In this document: one piece after another, positions 21,994 to 33,014 of the stretch
How positions within the stretch are numbered: position 1 is the stretch's first letter
How the letters are laid out: each line of letters opens with the position of its first letter
Made by a program: the position numbers and the translations under genes
Source of the DNA: Branchipolynoe longqiensis
Taxonomy: Eukaryota > Annelida > Polychaeta > Phyllodocida > Polynoidae
Assembly (NCBI GenBank): GCA_030323885.1
Contig: CM059200.1
Location: 1,231,436-1,295,435 of the forward strand
Reading direction: 5' to 3'
DNA length: 64,000 nucleotides
Notes under the pieces: generated by a model
The model's database searches: none
Told to the model about the DNA's origin: nothing
Seen by the model: the letters and a program-made list of their open reading frames with translations, nothing else

Positions 21994-22248
21994 GAGACTG
22001 TCTCAAAAGGTGCTAAGCATTATGGGACAAAACTGTGTCCATAGTAATGATCAACACACTATCTACTTATGCATTTGCACATGATAAACTGATTTGTTTT
22101 TTACATGCTGTTTCATAATCCCAATAGAATACATATTGATTTGAAGCAAATGTCCTTGTGTTTTCAGTGTAACCGTTTCTGTGCTGTTTTGTGTCAATTG
22201 TTACTATGGACAAAAATACGAAGAGTGAGCACCTTTTGAGACAGGCTC
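21994..22248 (+). mobile_element. MITE-C, copy 1 (255 bp)
   Basis: Starts GAGACTGTCTCAAAAGGTGC and ends GCACCTTTTGAGACAGGCTC, giving terminal inverted repeats of about 20 bases. It is embedded between TATAT sequences, consistent with insertion at TA. It aligns without length change to the inverted copy at 23055-23309. There is no coding capacity. Confidence 0.85.
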
Positions 22249-22272
22249 ATATATATATATATATATATATCT
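22249..22272. repeat. (TA)n microsatellite
   Basis: Abuts the right end of MITE-C. Similar tracts lie at 22557-22570 and 23022-23054. Confidence 0.9.
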
Positions 22273-23019
22273 ATAGTTAGCATCATATTAACTGTCCAGT
22301 CTGAGTTGCCCACATAGCTAACTGAATGAGGATGACAGACCAACAGAGATTGTCCCTGCCTCCACAACCAGCTTCATGTAATTAAGTAATTACATTTCCT
22401 ATTTTTGTCTGGCACGCGTGTGCACATTGTTTTAATTAGAACGCAGTAATCAGGTGGCGTCCACACTGCTTCTGGTGTCTTTCCCAGAAGGCCAGGTGTC
22501 AACAGCACTGTTATGTGCTCTTCGTTAATGCTGTCAGTCAGTGGATGTCAGACTTGTATATATATATATAAATGTGCCTACATCAAAAGGAGGAAACGAG
22601 GCGGAGATGGGATGGACAATCTTAATTGCTGTCTGGCTAGCAATTATATGCCTACCGGTTAAAGTTTGAAAGCTGGCCGAAGAATGACAAATATGGCGGC
22701 CCGGCGGCCGAACCTGCCGTTTTGGTGCCACTGCAGGGAAGGCCTGGACTGGTACGTAAGGTATTGATTGGACAATATGGAAAATAATTAATTATTATTA
22801 GAACGATAATAATACTAAGGACTTTAACTCCGGCATTTATATACGCATAATATATTATACTCCTTATATACTATTATAGTATATATATATCAAATCCGCC
22901 GGTATGAGTCACACTGGTCTACATCCGGTGGAGGTGAGGAGACCACAGGGTACAGTGTTGAATCTTACAGAGTTGAACAATAATGATAATAATTCCCATA
23001 TGTATCTTTGGTTATACAT

Positions 23020-23021
<2 letters not shown>
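22273..23021. other. no gene recognised
   Basis: Unique-looking sequence with TA-rich stretches. GGCGGCCCGGCGGCCG at 22694-22709 is a short GC island without other promoter features. Confidence 0.3.
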
Positions 23022-23054
<33 letters not shown>

Positions 23055-23057
<3 letters not shown>

Positions 23058-23309
23058 CCTGTCTCAACAGGTGATAACTCTTCTGTTTTGTGTCCATTGT
23101 AATGTTTGACACAACACATCACAGAAATGGTTACACTGAAAACATGCAGACATTTGCTTCAAATCAATATGTATTCTATTGGGATTATGAAATACAATGT
23201 AAAAAACAAATCAGTTTATCCTTAGTAAATGCATAAGGAGATAGTATGTTGATCGTTACAATGGACAGAGTTTTGTCCCATATTGTTTGGCACCTTTTGA
23301 GACAATCTC
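23055..23309 (-). mobile_element. MITE-C, copy 2 (255 bp, inverted)
   Basis: In reverse it starts GAGATTGTCTCAAAAGGTGC and carries the same interior (AATCCCAATAGAATACATAT, TTCAGTGTAACCATTTCTGT). It is flanked by (TA)n on the left and TATATATATG on the right. Confidence 0.85.
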
Positions 23310-23764
23310 ATATATATATGTATCTTGGTTGTCCACAAGTGGCGACGATGACGATGGCAAGTCACCATTTGTTGTGAACTCATTGATGACCAATGAATCC
23401 AATGTGTGCTCAGAATGTGCGGCACATCTGACATGTGTGTGTAGCTGCAGTCAGAGAGTCTGCTAGATGACCTGAATGACCTTGGGCAAAATCAAAGTAT
23501 TTCCTGACACAGTAATGTGACCTAACTGTTAGATTCTACTCCACTTACTCCTGCGTATGCTTCAATCCATGGAGATACTTCCTTGGTCTATTCAGCCTAG
23601 GTCAGAATAGCAGTCACCTGTCCTGCTGGGTTGCATCTAACGGCTAGCGAGAATTGGAACAGTCCACTATAAAAAAGCTGTGCTAGCATGCTGACTGCTG
23701 CCGATCCTACTGACTAGCGGCAAGGTTCAGCGTAGTTTAGACGGCCATTGTGTAGTAGTAGCGC
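23310..23764. other. no gene recognised
   Basis: Unique-looking spacer before the 23-bp array, with no supported feature. Confidence 0.3.
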
Positions 23765-25060
23765 TCAGTGCGGATTACCACAGTACTGCATTTGTAGGAC
23801 CTTCTGTACTGCATTAGTATGCATATCTGTACTAAATTACTAGGCACGTATGTACTACATTAGTGTGCGTATATGTACTGGATTAGTATATTTTCTGTAC
23901 TGCATTAGTATGCACTTCTGTACGGCATTATTATGCATATATCTACTGCATTAGTATGCACTTATGTACTGCGTTAGTATGCACATATGTGCTGCATCAG
24001 TATACACATATGTGCTGCATTAGTAACCACTTCTGTACTGCATTATTATGCACTTCTGTACTGCATTAGTATGCATATATGTACTACATTAGTATACATT
24101 TGGGTACTGTATTATTATGCACACGTGGGCTGCATTAGAATGCACATCTGTACTGCATTAGTATGCACTTCTGTACTGCATTATTTTAATATGCATGCAT
24201 GTACAACATTAGTATACCCTTGTGTACTGCATTAGTATGCACATATGTGCTGCATTAGTATGCACATCTGTACTGCATTATAATGTACTTGTGTAATGCA
24301 TTAGTATGCACTTCTGTAATGCATTAGTATGCACACCTGTACTACATTACTAGGCACTTCTGCACTGCAGTAGTAGGTAAGTATGTACTGCATTAGTAGG
24401 CACTTTTGTACTGCATTAATAGGCACTTCTGTTTTGCAGTAGTAGGTACTTCTGTACTGTATTGGTATGCTCTCCTGTTCGGCATGTGTAGAGCCCCCTT
24501 CTGTCCTTCAAAAGTAGGCAATTCTGTTCTGCATTAGTAGGTATGTCTGTACTGTATTAGTAGGTACTTCTGTACTGCATTAGTATGCACTTTTGTACTC
24601 ATTATTATCCATTTCTGTACTGCATTAGTAGGCACTTCTGATTGCAGTAGTAGCTACTTCTGTACTGCATTCGTATGCATTTCTGTACTGCATTTGTAGG
24701 CACTTATGTACTACATCAGTAGGCACTTCTGTACATACTGCATTAGTACATACTTCTGCACTGCATTAGTAGGCACGTCTATACTGCATTACTAGGCAAT
24801 TCTATCCCTGAATTAGTAGTTACTTCTGTACTGCATTATTAGGCACTATATACTAATTTAGTAGGCATATGTGTCCTGCATTAGTAGGAAAATCTGTACT
24901 GCATTAGTATCCACTTCTGAACTGCATTAGCAGGCATTTCTGGACTGCATTAGTCTTCATGTTTGCACTGCATTAGAAGGTGTGTGTACTGCATTAGTAG
25001 GGCACTTCTATACTGCATTACTAGCCACTTCTGTACTGCCTCAATATGCACTTCTGGTAT
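23765..25060. repeat. 23-bp minisatellite
   Basis: About fifty-five degenerate copies of TCTGTACTGCATTAGTATGC plus ACT. Divergence between units is high throughout, suggesting an old array with little recent homogenisation. Confidence 0.92.
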
Positions 25061-25064
25061 TTGA

Positions 25065-25572
25065 TCATTTACTATCCGGACTATTTGAGGCCCATATAAA
25101 GTCAGGCTAAGTGAAAGGAAGAGGAAGAGACGGAAGGTTGGTGAACAGCCTAATCTATTGATAAGGCTCTTGGCCGAGCAATAAACGCCCTACCTATACA
25201 AAGCTAAAAGTAAAAATAGGTGTGTAGTGTGCCAAGCAAACAGCAGAAGTGAGCAGTGTAGAAGGTGGGGGGAGGGGAAGCAGCAAGAAAAGTGCTGGCC
25301 CGCAGCAAATATATATAATGGACAAGAAATAATCATGAAGTCGTAGGATAATAAATAATATTATAATAACCTCACCCGCCATTTTATATTTATATAATAG
25401 ATTATATTGCACATAATTTTGTGGTTTTTACCATTTTCGTTCACATAGCAATTCATTGCATTGAAAGTGAAGATGGGGAGTGCGATGAAGGATCTCAATT
25501 TTAGCGAGTATTTTTCCCACTAACGCACATGCTACACAATAATATGTATCTATGCTTCAGCTTACAAAGAGA
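25065..25572. other. no gene recognised
   Basis: AT-rich sequence with a short GGGGGGAGGGG run at 25267. Nothing supportable. Confidence 0.3.
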
Positions 25573-25614
25573 CATAGTCCTGTGAAATGATCAAATTTTC
25601 AAAATCAAAAACCC
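25573..25614 (-). repeat. MITE-A end fragment
   Basis: CATAGTCCTGTGAAATGATC and AAATTTTCAAAATCAAAAAC match a MITE-A end and abut the full copy that follows. Confidence 0.55.
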
Positions 25615-25956
25615 TTAAAGGTGCATAGTCCGATGGTTTTGAATTTCTTTTTGTTTAGCTAAATATAGTATATCGATCAATAATATCTACTTTACCTTAG
25701 TTCAAAGTTACTTTTATTTTATGTTTGCAATATTTTGAGTGCAATCTTGGAAAATTAGTTTTGGCACGCTTGCCAAAACTCTGACACCATAGACTTCTGC
25801 AGCAACAGGTTCTGTTAATTTAACTCAGTTTTGCCTTCTATGCAGAAACAAATGCTTAATAAGTGCATCAGTATCTAAGTTAGATATGTCAAATCAAATC
25901 TGGATAATTGATTTGGTTTTGAAAATTTGATATTTCATCGGACCATGCAGCTTTAA
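25615..25956 (+). mobile_element. MITE-A, best complete copy
   Basis: TTAAAGGTGCATAGTCCGAT at the left is inverted at the right as ATCGGACCATGCAGCTTTAA. The roughly 340-bp interior is AT-rich and noncoding. Other copies lie at 1328, 2540, 27562, 30026 and 33436, several carrying SINE insertions, so MITE-A predates the SINEs. Confidence 0.85.
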
Positions 25957-25978
25957 GTAGACTTCATCTTACATATAC

Positions 25979-26260
25979 AGTATAGCCCCGTTAAACCGAA
26001 CTTGAAGGGACCCTAGAAATTGATTGGATTAACCAATAATTGGTTTAACCAAGCTTTGGCTTTGACTTTGACTTTGAGTAAGCACGTATTGCACATGTAA
26101 TATACAATGAATGTGGACACTTTGATTATTGTTTTTTATGTATATATTGTACAACCCCGTTAAAGCAAGCTTGGTTAACAAACTTTGGTGTAACCAACTT
26201 TGTTATATGATAAATGGTAGTATTTTGCAGGGCCGCCCAAAAGAATTTGGATTAACCAAT
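25979..26260 (+). mobile_element. pogo/Tigger-like DNA transposon remnant
   Basis: Begins CAGTATAGCCCCGTTAAACC followed by GAACTTGAAGGGACC, after a TA-rich flank. This style of terminal repeat is typical of pogo/Tigger elements. A related block ACCCCGTTAAAGCAAGCTTG occurs at 26155, suggesting two overlapping remnants. No transposase is visible. Confidence 0.45.
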
Positions 26261-26308
26261 CGTTTTGCACACTTTTGTGTTCTAGTTCAACACCCCCTAA
26301 TACTTGTT

Positions 26309-26592
26309 GCTTTTTGGAGATCGGGGGATCCGAACCCATGGGTTTGTGGGTTCGAACACTGGTCGAGTCAAACCAATGACTTAAAAATTGATACTTGGCA
26401 TTAATAGCATAAGGCAAGGACTGGTTGGCTCAGTGTCAGGATAATGTAACTGAGTGGGATATCAGGTCATGGTGCTGGTGGCCTGATTTACCAGTGGGGC
26501 AGCACCATGAGTGTGCAGTGTCACAAGTCACTATGTGTCCTGATATGACCATAGATGTTGTCAGGACGTAAAACTCCAACAACCAATCAACC
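26309..26592 (+). mobile_element. SINE-A, head-truncated
   Basis: Contains GAGATCGGGGGATCCGAACC, GGTCGAGTCAAACCAATGAC, GGTTGGCTCAGTGTCAGG and the tail GTTGTCAGGACGTAAAAC. Confidence 0.82.
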
Positions 26593-26594
26593 AA

Positions 26595-27312
26595 CACACC
26601 CCTACACTTCATTCTGCTGCCGTAAAATAGGCTTGCACTTGGGAATAATGGGAACTAAAACCCCATTAGGCGGTGAGTGCCATCGCTCCGCCATTGTTGG
26701 CCTAAAACCGGAAACTACTCCAAGTACTCCCCGGGTGCTGCTCTTTATTTTAATTAGGTTAACACAAAAAAGGAGAAAAGCCCCAAAACAACTGCGTCAA
26801 GGGGGTTCAAAGGACTTCCGGTCTGCTTTTTTTGTGTGTGATCTTTTCTTCTTTTTCTTTTTATATAATTAGCGAATTGTGTTAAAATTGCATAATCCGA
26901 TGAAAATATAACATTTTCGAAGCCAAATCAGTTTGTTTTTGGTTGGGTTTTTTTCTTGAAGATTTATGTGTATGTATAACTGTTTACCTTTATGCAAATA
27001 TTATATAAGCGCTGAAGGTGAATCTATTGTGTGCTGATTCTGGAAGGTTCTATAGTACAGCTAGAGCGGCTTGGAGCCTTGTTGCTTGTTGGGGCAGGTA
27101 AGCAAAGCAGCTGGTCAGAAAGTACTTCCTGTCCTAACACCGGTTGGTCACTTCTACCAGAATTTTTCTTTAATAAAGATTGGGGTCTTAGCGACCAGCC
27201 AGAGTCTATTTACACATTCTATTTACATATATGACTCTTGTCCTTATTGTTGTTTATTATTATTATTACTATCACTAGTTAGCACAGATAATACTGCCCA
27301 TCATGGATACGT
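26595..27312. other. no gene recognised
   Basis: Unique-looking sequence with a short MITE-A-like piece near 26883-26935 (ATAATCCGATGAAAATATAA) and no coding signal. Confidence 0.3.
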
Positions 27313-27567
27313 CTGAATAGACAGTTTCTTGATAGAAAGCCCAAGCCTACACTTTTACCAATTCTTAGCCTCCCACACCACATAGACATGGTATGAGATC
27401 AACCAGCCTTTGATGACACTGTAAGTTATACACAGTGGTGGAAATCCAAATTGGCAGAGGGGGGGGGGGGTGGAGGGAATCAAACCATTGACCTTCAGAT
27501 TAGGAGTCCGACCTCGAAAAAAAAGGCAGAGACTAACCACTCTGCCACAGAGAACACCAGTTTTCGA
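27313..27567 (-). mobile_element. SINE-C, near full length
   Basis: Reverse copy with TGATAGAAAGCCCAAGCCTA, CACCACATAGACATGGTATG and the head CTAACCACTCTGCCACAGAG. A poly-G run lies at 27460-27469. Confidence 0.8.
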
Positions 27568-28022
27568 AACCAAATCAATTAAATTTGATCCTACATATGA
27601 AAGTTAGATTAAGCACTTATCACCACATAGAAGGAATGTTAAGTCAATTTAATCAATATGTGACTGCCAAAAGACATAGGTACATAGGTACAGGTTCAGG
27701 AATTGCAGTGTGCACGTCAACGTCATTTTTGCATGGTGCCACATTAAATAGTGTAGTGGTCTGCACTGACGTCTCAGGCAATTAACCACATAGACAGGTA
27801 GGCGTGGGTAGTGGGGTGATATCAGGGAGCATAGGTGGTGTAATGGTTAGCACACTGGCCCGGAATGCAAAGAGATGTGGGTTCGAGTCCTGCTCTAGGC
27901 GCAATATTTCCCATTTTCATCACCCCCATGACAATATCTCCAAGGTTACTCCAAACTAAACTAAGGTAGATTACAACAATCGATTTAATATAATTATTAA
28001 AAAAATAGAGGAGAAGCTCAAA
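27562..28022 (-). mobile_element. MITE-A copy, interrupted
   Basis: The left part at 27562-27665 (TTTTCGAAACCAAATCAATT, CTACATATGAAAGTTAGATT) and the right part at 27955-28022 (CTAAACTAAGGTAGATTACA) match opposite ends of MITE-A. SINE-D lies between them, with other unmatched sequence. Confidence 0.45.
27830..27955 (+). mobile_element. SINE-D
   Basis: Head GGTGTAATGGTTAGCACAC with B-box GGGTTCGAGTCC, then CCCATTTTCATCACCCCCAT shared with the copy at 21142. It resembles a tRNA in the D and T arms, but the acceptor and anticodon stems do not pair. Confidence 0.6.
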
Positions 28023-28029
28023 CCCACAA

Positions 28030-28205
28030 TACTGCTACTTGACTGAGTGATTGGTGCTTTACATTCTTACAACAGGATCATCTCAGGATGGCTACTGATT
28101 GGTCCATCTATGGCAACATTTTCTTTTGGGGTAAAACATGTTTTATTTACCCATCACAATAAGTCACACAGAACATTTGTTTCATCGCTTTGTTTTGTTT
28201 GTTTT
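28030..28205. other. no gene recognised
   Basis: Short spacer without supported features. Confidence 0.3.
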
Positions 28206-28258
28206 CATTGTTGTTGGTTTACGTCCTAGCAACATGCAAGGTCATATTAGGACGGGGG
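28206..28258 (-). mobile_element. SINE-A tail fragment
   Basis: TTACGTCCTAGCAACATGCA and GGTCATATTAGGACGGG only. Confidence 0.7.
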
Positions 28259-28599
28259 TTGTTTCATTGCTAGGCGAAGTTTGTCCAATTTGTGTAATTT
28301 ACATGCAAACTATGCAAACTCGCCATAGAAAACGCCACTGGTGGTCTCTGAGGATCGTCCTCTGTGAACGGGTGACATTATGGGATTTTCTCCGGCATAT
28401 ATACTTTCTCGGAAGCTACAATATTTATAGTGTTGTACCTACAAGATGGGGGATACCATCTTGCAGGCAGCACGACACATGTTTATTAAAAATGACATAG
28501 TTAGTATAATTTGGAGCTAGACAACATTAAGCCTTGAAGTGCTTTTAGCAGAAATGAGAATAACTATTCCCACACAATTAGGAATAGAACTGGCCATGA

Positions 28600-28885
28600 G
28601 CAATGGATCAGTAAGAACAATGGATCCCGATTAACAATCGTTGGATTGTTGCTGACTGCTACCTAGTCTTGCGTGGGGCTTTACCAGGATAGGGCAAATA
28701 TTGGTTTACTTAGTATCATGATACTGTGACGTGAAGGGGATATCGGGTCATGGTGCCGGCGCCTTGGGTGTCCCAGAAGGTCAGCACTATAAAGTTGGGA
28801 TAGGTACACGACCTCACAGGACGCTTCCCATCCTTATATAACCGTAGATGTTGATAGAATGTAAGACCCCCATAACTAAACTAGG
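28600..28885 (+). mobile_element. SINE-A, diverged copy
   Basis: Recognisable by CTACCTAGTCTTGCGTGGGG, GATATCGGGTCATGGTGCCG, CAGCACTATAAAGTTGGG and a decayed tail. One of the oldest copies here. Confidence 0.6.
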
Positions 28886-28889
28886 AATA

Positions 28890-29165
28890 CAATTGATACC
28901 AATATTTGATATTTAAGTAGCAATTTAACTTGTTTTTTAAATAACGCATATCTGGAAACATATCTGAATAAATTAACTTCAAAATAATTTGGTATTTCAG
29001 GTAACATGGTGAATATGAACATGCACAATTATTAACTTTATTCCTATAATCTCAGGAACTGATAGCTCGCCCGAGGAAGTTTGTACCAAGATCCAGCGGA
29101 CAATTGGACCACATAAAAATATCCTGAAAATTGAAAGGACATGCAAATGACAGTGGGATGCCTAG
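28890..29165. other. no gene recognised
   Basis: AT-rich spacer before the LINE fragment, with no supported exon. Confidence 0.3.
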
Positions 29166-29405
29166 ATTTCCTGTTCATCAGGTTTGGGCAAAACCACGGT
29201 GAAAGGGTGAAAAAAACAAGGCAGACAAAGGAAGAGGTGCGACAAGAACATCGGGTGAATGGACAGGCCTGGAGTTAGGAAAATCCCAGAGGGCGTTTGA
29301 GAACAGAGTAGACAATTCTAGAAAACTGGTTGCCAAGCCATCTGTGGTGCCCCAATGCCCCTCCCGATAAATGCATAGATGACGATGATGATGATGATGA
29401 TGAGG
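29166..29405 (+). pseudogene. RTE-like retrotransposon 3' end
   Basis: Across frames one can read GLGKTTVKG, KKQGRQRKRCDKNI and EWTGLELGKSQRAFENR, then RKLVAKPSVVPQ, followed by the (GATGAT)n tail at 29378-29405. Two frameshifts break the frame. This copy preserves the basic KG..KKQGRQRKR segment that is deleted at 4379-4614 and replaced by minisatellite arrays at 57.2-59.5 kb. Confidence 0.7.
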
Positions 29406-29639
29406 ATTCCCAAAGGAGATCTATTTTTGTGGATAATCTTGTTATTGACTGCTAGAACGCCCAAGGTCATAGAGGTCGGGGTGAGTGTTACAGGGTTCTC
29501 TGACGGAAGAGAGGCTCCTGTGTATAGTGTACTGATCACACAACACCACTCCAGCCACACCGTAGTGTTAATAGGAGAATAGCATGCGCTCTCTACTCAG
29601 CACGCCCAGCAGTCAGTGGTGTCAGGGTGTGCCGCAAAC

Positions 29640-29738
29640 AAAGGGCACACCACGCCTACAGCGGGACTCGAACCCACCCCTCTGCCATTCTGGGGCAGGC
29701 GTTCTAACCAATAGGCAATCTCGGCTCCCCGATGTAAT
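29640..29738 (-). mobile_element. SINE-D head fragment
   Basis: Reverse strand: GGGGAGCCGAGATTGCCTAT, TTGGTTAGAACGCC and B-box GGGTTCGAGTCC. Same head type as at 21142; not an intact tRNA. Confidence 0.55.
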
Positions 29739-29787
29739 TAACCAACTGACGATTTTATGTGTGTGTCGTAATTCACCTGTGGTTTGT

Positions 29788-29850
29788 TTGTTTGTTTGTT
29801 GTTGTTTTACGTCCTAGCAACATCTAAGGTCATATCAGGACGGGACACCT
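29788..29850 (-). mobile_element. SINE-A tail fragment
   Basis: GTTTGTTTG repeat followed by TTTTACGTCCTAGCAACATC and AAGGTCATATCAGGACGGG, then unrelated sequence. Confidence 0.75.
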
Positions 29851-29939
29851 GTGGAGGTGAGTGCAACTGAATAAAACGACTCAAAGCAAAGACTGGCAAG
29901 CTTGATAGCAGTCTCTAGACTGTTGCTTCATCGTACAAA

Positions 29940-29995
29940 TAGTCCTGATATGACCTTAGATGTTGCCAGGACGTAAATCTCCAACAACCTACCAA
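29940..29995 (+). mobile_element. SINE-A tail fragment, opposite orientation
   Basis: AGTCCTGATATGACCTTAGA, TGTTGCCAGGACGTAAAT. With the fragment at 29788 it forms an inverted pair of SINE tails around about 90 bases. Confidence 0.7.
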
Positions 29996-30025
29996 TCATC
30001 GTAAAATGATAGGGAAAAGCCCCCC

Positions 30026-30602
30026 TTAAAGCTGCACAGTGCGATGCTTTTGAGTTTCTGTTTGATAAATATATTTGGTTGAGCGTTACAATCTACCTTA
30101 CTTTCGTTTGAAGTTTGTTTGTTTGTTGTTGTTTTACGTCCTAGCAACATCTATGGTCATATCAGGACCGGTACCGACTTGTGACAGTGCACACTCATGG
30201 CGTCTTTATAGTGCTCCCGACTGGGAGACCAGGCCACCAGCACCATGACCTGATATCCCACTTAGTCACATTATCCTGACACTGAGCCATCCAGTCCTTG
30301 CCCTATCCTAATACTGCCGAGCACCTGGCTAGGAAGCGACACGTACCAATATTTAAGTCATTGGTTTGACTCGACCAGGGTTTGAACCCACAAACTTGTA
30401 CTTTAAATGGCTAACTTCTGAGATATTTAAAGTGTGAACATGCAAAATTAATTTAGCTTCGATTAAATTGACTTAGTATACCCTTCTATGTGGCAACATA
30501 TGTTTAATAAGTGCACCAGTATATAAGTTAGATATGTCAAATAAAATCTAGATAATTGTTTTCGTTTTTTTAAATTGTTTTCATCGGACTATGCAACTTT
30601 AA
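30026..30602 (+). mobile_element. MITE-A carrying a SINE-A insertion
   Basis: Left end TTAAAGCTGCACAGTGCGAT, right end CATCGGACTATGCAACTTTA. The MITE interior resumes at 30404 after the SINE. Confidence 0.8.
30113..30404 (-). mobile_element. SINE-A nested in MITE-A
   Basis: From GTTTGTTTGTTGTTGTTTTA and CGTCCTAGCAACATCTATGG to CTCGACCAGGGTTTGAACCC. The head is truncated after the B-box. Confidence 0.85.
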
Positions 30603-30604
30603 TC

Positions 30605-30815
30605 GATGATTACTTTCAACAACAGAATATGAATGCCTTATTCTTAGCATGTTCTTTACATAAACTGGGACCACGTCACTAAACAACGGACGAATTACGA
30701 GTCATGTGGTTACTAAGAAACCAAATCCAACATAGAGAATTGGGGAACAAAGGGAGATAACACTTTATGACCCAGTTACAAGTAAATGGCCCCAACAACT
30801 ATATTTAGACTATGG
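30605..30815. other. no gene recognised
   Basis: Spacer without supported features. Confidence 0.3.
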
Positions 30816-30817
30816 AC

Positions 30818-31253
30818 GTATTCGACTGGGCCTTTCCATGCGAATATCGAAATACAAATTCCTATTCGACTGGGACTGAAAGTAGGTTTCTATACATATG
30901 ATACGAATGTATCTCATGGCTCCATCCACAAGGTCACATGGTGTATTTCCACATGGCTGATATGGAAAGGTTGAAAGATTCAGTAGCTTCAGCCAATCAC
31001 AGCTGTTCTTTTCAATTGCAAATGGCGGCACCCATAGGGGGCAGTCATTTGTAATGGAAACACAGTTTGATTGGCTCTTTTTGATTGCAAATGGCAGTCA
31101 CGATAGGCCACCATTTGCAATAGAAAAGAACAGTTCTGATTTGCTGAAACCACTGAAGCCATTTGACCGGTCCTCGTTGCATTCGAAAACCAAGTTCACT
31201 GCGCAGGTGGGCAGAGCCTAAATTTTGTGGATGGAAAGGTCCCAGTCGAATAC
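30818..31253. mobile_element. foldback element E6
   Basis: Left end GTATTCGACTGGGCCTTTCC is inverted at the right as GGAAAGGTCCCAGTCGAATA plus C. Inner segments are also complementary: TTCAGCCAATCACAGCTGTT with CTTTTCAATTGCAAATGG on the left against CCATTTGCAATAGAAAAG and AACAGTTCTGATTTGCTGAA on the right. The whole unit can fold into one long imperfect hairpin. No coding capacity. Confidence 0.7.
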
Positions 31254-31301
31254 ATCCTATGTCATATCATTTTCTTAGATTGAAAAAAGGAGTGACCATT
31301 A

Positions 31302-31895
31302 AGGCTCAGTCACACGTTACCGGATTGGGGTACCGGATAGTAAACGGACACTGTCCAGTGAAATATGTCAATGTCCATTTTGTACATGGTACACATGTGG
31401 CATGTCCGTTCTCTCTCCAGTGGTGTCCAGTGTGTATGGTGGGAAGCTTTGAACATGCACAAAACTTGTACCAGACACCGCCGGACTGACATATATTGTT
31501 GGTGTCCGTTTTAAGTCTGTTTAATCCGTTTTGTCTGGTACAGGGCCGGTACCCATTCATTACCTCTCCGGTTTGCTTCTGGCAGAGTCTGTTGACGGTG
31601 TTGTGGGAATTCGGTCAGTATATGTTTTCGGCGTGTCCGTGAATAGTCAGGTAGATGTTTGGTCTGTCCGTTATACATTCGGCTGTCGTCCGGTTGTAGT
31701 CCGGTTATCGTCCGGTTATCGTCCGGTAGGTATTCATTAATGTACGTTCCTTGTCCATTTAGCATCCGTTTCATCGGGCAGAAAGTGCAACATTTCAACA
31801 CATGTTGGTACATTTTGATACCAAACTCCACTGGACTAGCAAATTCTTTGTCCGTTTGTGTCTGCTACTCAATCCGGTAAGGTGTGACAGGCACT
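31302..31895. mobile_element. word-array TIR element E2 (594 bp, TTA duplication)
   Basis: Left end AGGCTCAGTCACACGTTACC then GGATTG; right end CAATCCGGTAAGGTGTGACA then GGCACT. TTA flanks both sides (31299-31301 and 31896-31898). The interior is rich in GTCCGGT, TCCGTTT and ACCGGA words on either side of GCTTTGAACATGCACAAAAC (31446). No transposase. The ends and TWA duplication point to PIF/Harbinger-like mobilisation; this is inference. Confidence 0.75.
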
Positions 31896-31899
31896 TTAT

Positions 31900-32380
31900 A
31901 CACCATTAAATATGTAATCTGATGATAAATCTGATATGAACGGGAAACTGAAACAAGCGGAACAAATGCGGCCGATAATCAATCATATAACTGACGGCTT
32001 ACCAACACCTCACTGTGCAGTCTCAACATCGAATTAATAATTAATAATTAATCATATATCCACACATGATATCGATTGTTATTTCAATTCTAAACTTCAT
32101 CTTGGATATACTTTGCTGGCAGGGAGAAGATGAAAGTACCGATAAGGCACTGAGTTTTAATTACGTTTTACTAAGTGAAATATTAATTCGACGACTATGT
32201 TGTTGTGTTGTTAGTGACGCAGGCAGTTCCTCTGAGGCGATAAACGGGAAATGAGCCTACTTTTCTTTAACTGAATGGGACCGATGGAAGGATTTATTCA
32301 ACTTTTGACAAGTTGTCCGTTATTTACGCCACAACCTCATGAAATGTGTCAGCAAAATATCTGGGTGGCTCTGTCAGCAG
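31900..32380. other. no gene recognised
   Basis: AT-rich spacer with palindromic TAATTAATAATTAATCA near 32035. No supported exon. Confidence 0.3.
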
Positions 32381-32387
32381 GTGCTAG

Positions 32388-33000
32388 GGTTGTGTGGGGT
32401 TGTGTGGGGATGGGGTGGTGTGGTGGAGGTGGTGAGGTGGTGAGGTGGTAGTGTGGTGTGGTGTGATGTGGGGTGGTGTGGTGTGATGTGGTGTGGGGGT
32501 TGTGATGGGGGTATGGGGGTGCGATGTGGTGTGATGTGGTGTGGGGTGGTGGTGGGAGTGTGGGGGTGGGGTGATGTGGTGTGATGTGGGGGGGGGGTGG
32601 TAGTGGTGGTGTCGTGGTGGGGTGCTAAGTGTGTGTGGTGTAGGGATGGGGTGGTATGGGGATGGGGTGGTGTGGGGTGGTGTGGTTGTTGGAGGTGGTG
32701 TGATGTGGTGTGGGGGTGGAGTGGTAATGGTGTATTGTGGGGTTATTTGGTGTGGGGTGGTGTGGGGTGGTTGGAGGTGCTGTGATGGGGTGTTGGGGTG
32801 GGGTAGTAGCATTGTAGTGTGGGATGGGGTTGTTTGGTGTGGATCTGGTGTGGGTTGGTGTGGTGTGTTGTGGAGGTGGTGTGGTGTGGAGGTGGGGGTG
32901 GAGTGGTGTGGGGGTTGTTTGGTGTGGGTGGTGTGGGGTGTTTGGAGGTGGTGTGATGTGATGTGGTAGTGGAGTGGTAGTATTGCCTCCTGCCCCCCAC
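32388..33000. repeat. GT-rich degenerate minisatellite
   Basis: About 600 bases composed of GGTGGTGTGGGGTGG variants with almost no C on the plus strand. Pro/His/Thr-rich minus-strand frames of up to 227 codons are compositional. It flips to a C-rich strand at 32986-33020. Confidence 0.92.
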
Positions 33001-33014
33001 CCCCGCACCCTCCA

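Noticed and set aside
23765..25060. CRISPR-like regular repeats (also the 20-, 22- and 38-bp arrays)
   Set aside because: Units are directly abutting with no unique spacers and no cas genes; the context is eukaryotic.
27830..27905. tRNA gene (also the heads at 9297, 11431, 21200, 29660, 33497 and 61095)
   Set aside because: A- and B-boxes are present but acceptor and anticodon stems do not pair, and each head is followed by the same repeated body, so these are SINE heads.
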